A DNA stretch of 22,235 nucleotides, taken from IMG/VR virus record IMGVR_UViG_3300042565_002652, positions 1 to 22,235 of that record; one strand, written 5' to 3'. The notes under the pieces were generated by a model. That model was not told the DNA's origin. It was given only the letters and a program-made list of their open reading frames with translations, and searched no databases. Positions 16,153 to 22,235 of the stretch are shown here, piece after piece; positions within the stretch are counted from its first letter, which is position 1, and each line of letters begins with the position of its first letter. The position numbers were made by a program, and so were the translations under genes. Source of the DNA: a virus.

Positions 16153-18783
16153 TTAACTCAACCGATACGCGACGAAGGTGTTAGCGGCTGTGCGACGTGA
16201 GGCAAAACGCCCGGAGGTGCCAGTGGCAACAGAGCCGGAGCCGACGATGGTGTGATCTGTGCCCGCCAGAACACGAACAAGACTTGGACCCGTGTTGATG
16301 ACGCTCCACTCGAAGGTCATGTTGGTGTAAACGCCGCTGAAACCACCTTCGGTCAAGGTGCCAGTGGGCAACGTCATATCTGTGGCGGCGGCTGACGTGC
16401 TGGTGATGATGCCCGTTTTGAGGTTGGCAACAGTCAGCGTTGCAGTGGCGTTAACGGCAGCAGGTGCGCCTTGGTTGTAAGCAATAACCCGGTCGTTAGT
16501 GATGCGGAGGGCTTCAGTGGGCGAGGAGGCGCCATCGGCGGTCGTGCTCAGTACGAGCCTGCCCGGCATGTCATTGGTGCCAGGAGTGCCATCTACTAGT
16601 CCGGAAATTTGAGCGGCAGTAACAAAGTTAGTTCCGTCGTCTCCAGTAAAAGCAATTCCGCCCAATCCGTCGCCAGATTGAACGATTGCTCGTGTTCCTA
16701 CACTTGCACCGCGAGATTTATTGAAGATCAGCTCAGAACGGTTAGCGTCAGCACTCCATCGCCCGCTACTGATGTATGCGTTGGCGCCGGTACCCTGTAC
16801 TTGTAGCCCAGCATTTATGACTGTTGAAATTGTTGTCGACGTGCCAACTAACAGGCGTCCAGAGCTGTCGATGCGGGCGCGTTCGGTGTTGTTGGTCGTA
16901 AACGCAACGTGCGACGTGTTTATGTCAAGCTTGCAAGTGGTGTTTGCGAAAACATCAAGCGGAAACTTTGCATTGGTAACATCGTAGAGATACCACTTGC
17001 CGCCGCTGACGACATTGCTGCGCCATGTTTGTGCGCCTGTAACCCATTCGAGTTGATTGTCCTCGGTTGAACTTAGTCGCAGTTTGCCATTTACGTCTAG
17101 AGTTGCTCCAGGGCTACTAGTCCCCAGACCCAATCGGCCACTGGAGTCCAGGCGCATCCGCTCGGACGCATTAACGCCAAACGCAAGACTGTCAGTGGAA
17201 TGGTTGTAATCTAGAAAACCAGCCAGTGTTTCGCTACCAGTAGTCCCGTCAGCAAAATAAATACGACTGGCAAAGCTTGATCCAGTAGCAACTGTAATTC
17301 CGGCGTTTGCACCTGTGTTGACAATAACAAGATCATCGCCATTTGCGTTGTAGCTGCTAGGGCTCGCCGTCCCAGCACCGATACGCCCACTCGCATCAAC
17401 AAACAACCGCCCAGTGCCATTAGTTGAGATGGCTACTTGGTTTGCGCCAGGGCTGTAGATGCCGGTGTCAGGGTCGGTGGTAAAGGTATAAGTAGGCGCC
17501 GCTGCAGTGCCAAGGCTGACGGCTTCAATCTGACCAGTCGAATCAACGCGAAGGCGCTCAGTACCACCCGTGCTAATTCCAACTGCATCAGCAGCAGGGT
17601 TGAAAATACCTGTGTTTGTATCGTCAGCAAACGTGATGCTTGGTGATGCTGCCGAGCCCGATGAAAAGGCGCTGGTGCTACCAGGAATACCGTCCGTGGA
17701 AATACCTACCTTTTTCCAAGTATTAGTAGCTGTACAAACGTAGAAGTAACCGTTATCCCAAGTGATTTCGCCGGTAACACCTGTGGCGGTGGATGCGGGG
17801 CTGGCGGTTGGAAGGATCGGGCGGGCGCTGAGGATGACGTTGGCGTTAGTAATCGCCAGTTGCGTCGTTAGCGTGCCGCTCTTTTGTACCTTGAACGAAA
17901 GCTGACCGTTCTCGGAATTGTTGGTAACACTGACGATGCTGCCTTCAACGGCGGCGTAATCCACCTGCTCTGTGGTGGCGTTGTCGTTGTGGCCACGGAA
18001 ATAAACCGTGCTGAGCAAGTCGCCGTTTTGTCCAACGGTGGCAGCACCACGGCGTCTATACAGCGTGATGTCAGCGCCACTGGCGGAGTCGTTGTTGGTG
18101 GCTTGAACCTGCAGTGCGGTGCTGGTAATCGTGGAGCTGACGTGCAGCGGGAATAGTGGTGTTGCCTCGCTGATGCCGACGTTCGAGCCTCTGAGGCGAA
18201 CACGCATTGCCGGAGCAGATGCATCGGCGGTCATCAGGTCGAGGATGCCAACCTCAGCGGTGTCGGTGACCGTGCCAATCGTTGACAGGATTTGGGCGTA
18301 GGCGTGATCGTTACCGCCGCTGTCCTTGCCGCGAAATTCAATGTTGCCGAGGTTGTCGTTATTCGCCGGGCTGGCACTGTTGCGGTACAGCACCACGTCG
18401 GGCGCGGTGTCTAGGCCGGCATCGGTATTTTCGATGATGACCTGATCGGTCGTGTCGCTGCTGAATAGATGCAGTTGGGCTGCAGCCGTACCAGTGCCGA
18501 GTTGGAATCCAGTGGTGCTGAATTTACCGGCAAAGGTGCTGTTGGTGGTGAACGCCAATTCGTTGGCGGCTGAGCGGTAGATGCCCGTGACGCCAGTGTC
18601 TGCGGTCCAGGCAAGGCTGGGTGCGCCAACGGTGCCGCTGGGCAGATTTCGCAGGAAGGTGCCGTATTGAATCTTCTTGTTTTTGTTGGCCGCCGTGGCT
18701 TCGGAACTATCGACGATAGGGAGCAGATCATCCGCCGCTGGTGCGGTGAGTTCTGTCAGGTCTGTGATCTTCCGGTCAGCCAT
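16153..18783 (-). CDS. Long tail-fibre/structural protein with tandem repeats, 876 aa
   Basis: The N-terminal segment (1-50) contains a DLTELTAPAADDLLPIVD signature typical of phage fibre attachment modules. The body has beta-rich repeats of about 45 residues with the pattern P-S-x-x-F/W...TGIY/F..A.....IST.G..R..VDS.GR: around 53-98, 379-424 and 429-472, with a partial copy at 526-553. The C-terminal 110 residues form a Thr/Gly-rich beta tip (ending VAYRLS) with no S74 chaperone. Residues about 636-765 are paralogous to a stretch of the next protein upstream. It probably recognises the host surface or forms a side fibre. It follows the other fibre gene in the same unit. Confidence 0.8.
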   Translation of the reverse strand: MADRKITDLTELTAPAADDLLPIVDSSEATAANKNKKIQYGTFLRNLPSGTVGAPSLAWTADTGVTGIYRSAANELAFTTNSTFAGKFSTTGFQLGTGTAAAQLHLFSSDTTDQVIIENTDAGLDTAPDVVLYRNSASPANNDNLGNIEFRGKDSGGNDHAYAQILSTIGTVTDTAEVGILDLMTADASAPAMRVRLRGSNVGISEATPLFPLHVSSTITSTALQVQATNNDSASGADITLYRRRGAATVGQNGDLLSTVYFRGHNDNATTEQVDYAAVEGSIVSVTNNSENGQLSFKVQKSGTLTTQLAITNANVILSARPILPTASPASTATGVTGEITWDNGYFYVCTATNTWKKVGISTDGIPGSTSAFSSGSAASPSITFADDTNTGIFNPAADAVGISTGGTERLRVDSTGQIEAVSLGTAAAPTYTFTTDPDTGIYSPGANQVAISTNGTGRLFVDASGRIGAGTASPSSYNANGDDLVIVNTGANAGITVATGSSFASRIYFADGTTGSETLAGFLDYNHSTDSLAFGVNASERMRLDSSGRLGLGTSSPGATLDVNGKLRLSSTEDNQLEWVTGAQTWRSNVVSGGKWYLYDVTNAKFPLDVFANTTCKLDINTSHVAFTTNNTERARIDSSGRLLVGTSTTISTVINAGLQVQGTGANAYISSGRWSADANRSELIFNKSRGASVGTRAIVQSGDGLGGIAFTGDDGTNFVTAAQISGLVDGTPGTNDMPGRLVLSTTADGASSPTEALRITNDRVIAYNQGAPAAVNATATLTVANLKTGIITSTSAAATDMTLPTGTLTEGGFSGVYTNMTFEWSVINTGPSLVRVLAGTDHTIVGSGSVATGTSGRFASRRTAANTFVAYRLS
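16489..16878 (-). repeat. Fibre module duplicated in the two adjacent fibre genes, copy A
   Basis: Encodes about residues 636-765 of the 876-aa fibre. It shares, in order, ARIDSSGRLLVG, a variable part, F.G.DGT.FV..A.I...VD..PG.NDMPGRLV and STT..GASSPTE with the module at 19340-19753. Short exact DNA words are also shared, such as AGCTGTCGATGCGGGC (plus strand) near 16862 and 19736. Confidence 0.7.
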
Positions 18784-18814
18784 GGCGGTTGTTGATGGTG
18801 GTTAGTGAGTAGGA

Positions 18815-20266
18815 CTACGCGCCCTCAAGGGCTGCAACTTTGGCTTCGAGGGTTTCAAGTCGAGTCATCAACGCAACATTTTCCGCAATCAAAGATTCAA
18901 TTTTTTCTTCGTGCTTTTTAATCAAGCCAATGCAAAAAACACTTATTTTTGAATAATCAAGACTTACTACTTTGTCGTCAACTTTTGCAACTAACTCTTC
19001 AAGACCTGCATCTTCAACTTCTTCTGCAATAAATCCATACTCCCAATAATCATATTCTTTTCTCTGGAAATAGCACGGTCTTAAATTCAGGGCTTTGTCA
19101 AGTTGCTCGTCTGTTACATCTAAAATATTGCGCTTAAATTGCGCGGACGAAGTTTGAATCGTAATATTACCTGTTGAGGAATCCCAATAAAGAGCGCTAG
19201 GTGTAACGCCAGGAGCGCGGTTAACTGAATTAAATGCCAAATTCAGTGCGCCACTATTTGCTGTTCCAGTGCCTACATTGCGAATCCAGCGAAATGCATT
19301 TTGGCCTGTCGCTCCATTGTCAAAAAAGTTTATTTCTCCGTCTGCCTGTATTCTCATCCGCTCCGTCGGGCTGCTCGCTCCATTACTGGTCGTAGAAAAA
19401 ACAAGCCTTCCCGGCATGTCGTTAGCGCCGGGTGCGTCGTCTACAAATGCGGTAATTTCAGCAAGTTGCACAAACTCTGTGCCATCGTTACCCTGAAAAG
19501 ATATGGAACCAACAGCATTGGTGTTTGCAACAGCAGTATTGCTCCCAATCGAAGTGCCGCCGCTACGTCCAAGAATAAGGATGGGTTGATCAAATTGCTC
19601 TGCAGTTGATCTATTTGAGATTAAAGACAAGCTAGAGCTAACAGAAGTAGTGCCTTCTAATTGAATTGATGTTGCAAAAGTGGTATTAAAGAAATTACTA
19701 CGCGCAGTCGTCGCTCCAACCAACAACCTGCCGGAGCTGTCGATGCGGGCTGCTTCTGCGCCGCCTTCGACAAACGCAAGGGTGTCGGCTGCAGGGCTAT
19801 AAATGCCGGTGTTTAGGTCGCCAGTAAATGTGATCGACGGCGTTCCAACTGCGCCAAGAGGATGAACAACTGGCAGCGTTGAAGTTGTTGCTGTAGTGCT
19901 TACTTCAAAGCGTGATGTGCCACCGGCGCTGATGCCAACCTGATCGGTGCCAGGGCTGTAAATGCCGGTATCGGTGCCGCTGTCCTTGAAGTAAATCGAC
20001 GGGGCGGCGGCGGTACCGTTTTCAAATGCGATATTGGTCCATTCGCCGTCGAGCTGGAATAGTGTGATCCATGCCGAGTTCGCTGCATTTCGCAGCTTCA
20101 TGACCGTTGGGCTGCTGCCCGTATCCGCCCACCACTGGTAGGCATAGGTTGTGGTCGGTTCAGTGGCGGAGGAATTATTGGTTGCGATGGCAGCCAGCGC
20201 GTTGTTCAGGTCAGCACGCACTGCAGCGCCGGAGGCATTGCTAATGATGTAATCGTGGGTTGCCAT
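18815..20266 (-). CDS. Tail fibre with C-terminal S74 endosialidase-type chaperone, 483 aa
   Basis: Residues 1-80 form a virion-attachment-like region (VRADLNNALAAIATNNSS, then YQWWADTGSSPTVMKLRN). This is followed by beta repeats with TGIYSP at 100-105 and 153-158. From about 172 the protein shares a module with the longer fibre. The last 115 residues are an intramolecular chaperone (peptidase S74): SSAQFKRN gives the S373/K378 pair, five apart as in K1F endosialidase. LRPCYFQ, EYGFIAEEVEDAGLEE and a coiled coil (450-481) follow. The chaperone is expected to trimerise the fibre and then cut itself off before S373. The 3' half is visibly AT-richer. Confidence 0.88.
   Translation of the reverse strand: MATHDYIISNASGAAVRADLNNALAAIATNNSSATEPTTTYAYQWWADTGSSPTVMKLRNAANSAWITLFQLDGEWTNIAFENGTAAAPSIYFKDSGTDTGIYSPGTDQVGISAGGTSRFEVSTTATTSTLPVVHPLGAVGTPSITFTGDLNTGIYSPAADTLAFVEGGAEAARIDSSGRLLVGATTARSNFFNTTFATSIQLEGTTSVSSSLSLISNRSTAEQFDQPILILGRSGGTSIGSNTAVANTNAVGSISFQGNDGTEFVQLAEITAFVDDAPGANDMPGRLVFSTTSNGASSPTERMRIQADGEINFFDNGATGQNAFRWIRNVGTGTANSGALNLAFNSVNRAPGVTPSALYWDSSTGNITIQTSSAQFKRNILDVTDEQLDKALNLRPCYFQRKEYDYWEYGFIAEEVEDAGLEELVAKVDDKVVSLDYSKISVFCIGLIKKHEEKIESLIAENVALMTRLETLEAKVAALEGA
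19340..19753 (-). repeat. Fibre module duplicated in the two adjacent fibre genes, copy B
   Basis: Encodes about residues 172-309 of the 483-aa fibre, paralogous to 16489-16878. The inner part is the most divergent and AT-rich (SNFFNTTFATSIQLEG). Conserved edges are ARIDSSGRLLVG at the front and NDMPGRLVFSTTSNGASSP at the back. Confidence 0.7.
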
Positions 20267-20268
20267 CG

Positions 20269-22235
20269 TTAAGCCTGTTGGGTGCCGTAACCGTTGGCCA
20301 CGTACTGGAATTGCCTGCTGACCGCTGTTCCGGCGCTGTTGCGGAAGGTCACGGTGAAACCAGTGCGACTAGCGGATGTGATCTCATAGTAATCGCCAGT
20401 GTTCAAATTAAAAGCGGTCAGACCCAAAGCTGGTGTTTGGTAAAACGCCTTCGCGTAGGTCACGGCGTAGGATGCGGTGCCGCTGGTGATCGTGCCGCTG
20501 TTCTCCGTGCGGGACTGCATCACCATTTCATAGCCCAGCTCGTCGATCAGTGGTGTCTGGTCTGTGCGGGCGCTGATCAGCTCAACCTTGAACTGGAACT
20601 GACGACCGGCGTAGCTGCCGTTGTACATCGGGAACCACTCGCCAAAATCAATGTCGGATTCCAGCTCAAAGCGGTCTGGGCTGCTCTCCAGCAGCAGTTT
20701 GTCGCCGTCCTCCAGCAGCATGAAGGTATCGACGGTGGCCACGTCGCTGGAACGGAAGTAGACATCGGCACTGGTGTCATCAGCCAAGGCGCCATCGAAA
20801 TCGCTCCAGCGGTCAATCAGTTCTGAACGGCTGTCGATTGTGTCGGCTGGGTACAGGCCGCGAGTGGTGAGCGTGCGGCGGAAATCAACGGTGAACTTTG
20901 CGCCAAGGTCAACGATGTTGGTGAAGTAGTAGCGACCCGCGAGCAACTGCTGGCCGGTAAAGTCCATCGCGCCGATGGCGTCAAAATCAATAATTTCATC
21001 CACCGTCTCACTGCCATCCAGCACGATGGCGTCGTAATCGGCGTCGTAGCGGGCATCATCAAACTGCCCTTGGTATGGCGGTACGGTCTGGTCTTCGCGG
21101 ACAGTAGTAATACTTAGCGGTGGGATGGCATCGGGCTGATCGAAGATGACGCTGGTGGCGTTCTGACTCCGCAGGCCAGCCGGATCTTGGAACTTGAGCA
21201 GGTATTCGCCGTCGATCTTGGGCAGCAGGGCGTAGGTGGTTTCAGCGCCAACGCGGTCCGTCAGCAGGGTCGAGTCTTGCCATTCGCCGGTGCCATCGGT
21301 CTTGGTGCTATGGCGGATGATTGCGGTGAGGAAGCCGGGTGCTGCAATCGGACGCGACCAACGCAGCATCACCTGATTGTTGGCGATCTGTTCAATCGTG
21401 ACGTTCTCAGGATCAATCGGTAGTTGCTGAACAGAACCCGTCGGGTTGGCCGTGGATGCAAACGATGGAACCGTAAAAGTTGCTGAAACCGCTGGTGCGC
21501 TCTTGTTAAATCCCAGCCCGTATGCCGTGACGGAAACCAGCAGCTGGAAACTTTCGGGCAGGCCAATAATTTCAATGTTCGGGTTGTTGGTGCGAAATGT
21601 GCGGCTGTTGCCCTGTGCGGTGTTGTAAGTAACGTCATAGCCGAAGGTGGCACCACCAGCGCCTTTTGCCCAAGAGATGTTGACCTGCGTAGTCAGCACC
21701 GTGCCGTCGCGCACCTGACCGGCGTTAAAGGCGATGTTTCTGACTGACGGCGGTGCGGAATCAAACGTGGTGATGTCCGGGAACTGCAGGTTCTGACCGT
21801 TATCAACCGAGGCGTAGATGCTGTCGTTATGCACCAAGCCGGTGATTGCGTAGGTGCCGTCGCCGTTGTCTGATGCGCTGATGCAACGGAACTTTTGATT
21901 GGCGACGCCGCTGGTGGTGATTGACCAAATCGACTGGGCGTTGGGTGCAGCGGTGAACGCACTGCTGACGTTGATCGTGCTGCCTGAAACGCTGCTGATG
22001 TTGCGGGTTTCGACCGTGCCATTGGGCAGCAGGCAGGTCAGTTGTGGGTTAGAGCCAGACGGGAGCGTGATCGACTGGTCAGCAACGATGGCGCTGGTGG
22101 TGGAGGAGGAGACGCGACCGGAGATGCGGGTGCCTTGGCGGAGTGAATCGGCAACGGCGAAGATCTGACCCGGCAGCACCACGGCACCCTGCAAGCCAGT
22201 GCTGAACGAGATCACCTCATCGTCGAGCGCCTCGG
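20269..22235 (-). CDS. Tail-tip J-like host-specificity protein, C-terminal part (5' end outside window)
   Basis: The frame is open to the window edge, with codons EALDDEVISFSTG before an internal GTG at 22215, so the gene is partial. At least the last 655 residues are visible. The first 165 or so match the region of lambda gpJ with LLPG/PGQIF.V.DS.R.G.R..GRV, followed by KFRCISASDNGDGTYAITG and NDSIYASVDNGQN. Two fibronectin type III-like domains follow, about 168-275 (VNISWAKG, YDVTYN) and 285-375 (VMLRWSRP, ...LKFQDPAGL). The remainder is beta-rich with LLLEDGDKLLLESS. J sits at the tail tip and determines host contact. It lies 2 bases upstream of the S74 fibre gene. Confidence 0.85.
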   Translation of the reverse strand, partial: EALDDEVISFSTGLQGAVVLPGQIFAVADSLRQGTRISGRVSSSTTSAIVADQSITLPSGSNPQLTCLLPNGTVETRNISSVSGSTINVSSAFTAAPNAQSIWSITTSGVANQKFRCISASDNGDGTYAITGLVHNDSIYASVDNGQNLQFPDITTFDSAPPSVRNIAFNAGQVRDGTVLTTQVNISWAKGAGGATFGYDVTYNTAQGNSRTFRTNNPNIEIIGLPESFQLLVSVTAYGLGFNKSAPAVSATFTVPSFASTANPTGSVQQLPIDPENVTIEQIANNQVMLRWSRPIAAPGFLTAIIRHSTKTDGTGEWQDSTLLTDRVGAETTYALLPKIDGEYLLKFQDPAGLRSQNATSVIFDQPDAIPPLSITTVREDQTVPPYQGQFDDARYDADYDAIVLDGSETVDEIIDFDAIGAMDFTGQQLLAGRYYFTNIVDLGAKFTVDFRRTLTTRGLYPADTIDSRSELIDRWSDFDGALADDTSADVYFRSSDVATVDTFMLLEDGDKLLLESSPDRFELESDIDFGEWFPMYNGSYAGRQFQFKVELISARTDQTPLIDELGYEMVMQSRTENSGTITSGTASYAVTYAKAFYQTPALGLTAFNLNTGDYYEITSASRTGFTVTFRNSAGTAVSRQFQYVANGYGTQQA

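Noticed and set aside
1-22235. CRISPR arrays, tRNA genes, integrase or attachment sites
   Set aside because: No regularly spaced identical repeats with unique spacers, no cloverleaf-like sequence and no recombinase motif were seen. The 6168-6340 array is too short-unit, bidirectional and within a gene to be CRISPR.

Overview
The window looks like part of the genome of a tailed, lambda-like (siphovirus-type) phage. The host is probably a picocyanobacterium such as Synechococcus or Cyanobium. The phage call rests on direct features: a replication module, a tail-tip J-like protein, fibre proteins with an endosialidase-type chaperone domain, and a lysis cassette. The host call is inference. It rests on remembered resemblance of several small proteins (a basic RQGQG protein, an HNH enzyme beside the lysis genes, a ribbon-helix-helix-like protein) to cyanophage proteins, on many starts without a Shine-Dalgarno sequence, and on GC-rich coding sequence. 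No integrase, tRNA, CRISPR or IS element was seen.

Layout. (1) Positions 1-3867 are mostly leftward: two small unknown genes ending at a strong terminator, an HNH/AP2 homing-type endonuclease, a RecB-like PD-(D/E)XK nuclease, a small Cys-rich protein and a probable ssDNA-binding protein. A short rightward pair (973-1625) is embedded. (2) 3868-4013 is a divergent control region. (3) 4014-13276 is a rightward early/replication block: primase-polymerase/helicase, small unknown genes, HTH protein, dCTP deaminase-like enzyme, DUF3310 protein, two zinc-binding proteins, family A DNA polymerase, ribbon-helix-helix-like protein and more small genes. Most neighbours overlap by 4-20 bases. (4) 22235-13273 is a leftward late block: tail-tip J (5' end outside the window), two fibre proteins, small conserved proteins, membrane proteins and a two-domain endolysin. 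One HNH gene lies antisense inside it.

How it fits together: prim-pol/helicase, PolA, SSB and the RecB-like nuclease could form the replisome and recombination set, with the deaminase supplying dUMP precursors. The most striking feature is an array of seven exact copies of a 10-bp word, in both orientations and roughly helically spaced, inside the 3' end of the primase-helicase gene (6168-6340). The copies occur in more than one reading frame, so the DNA rather than the protein appears to be conserved. It is a strong candidate for a replication origin or a regulatory protein-binding array. Four small genes shorter than 60 codons (6769, 11855, 14784, 15787) were found by following start/stop overlaps.
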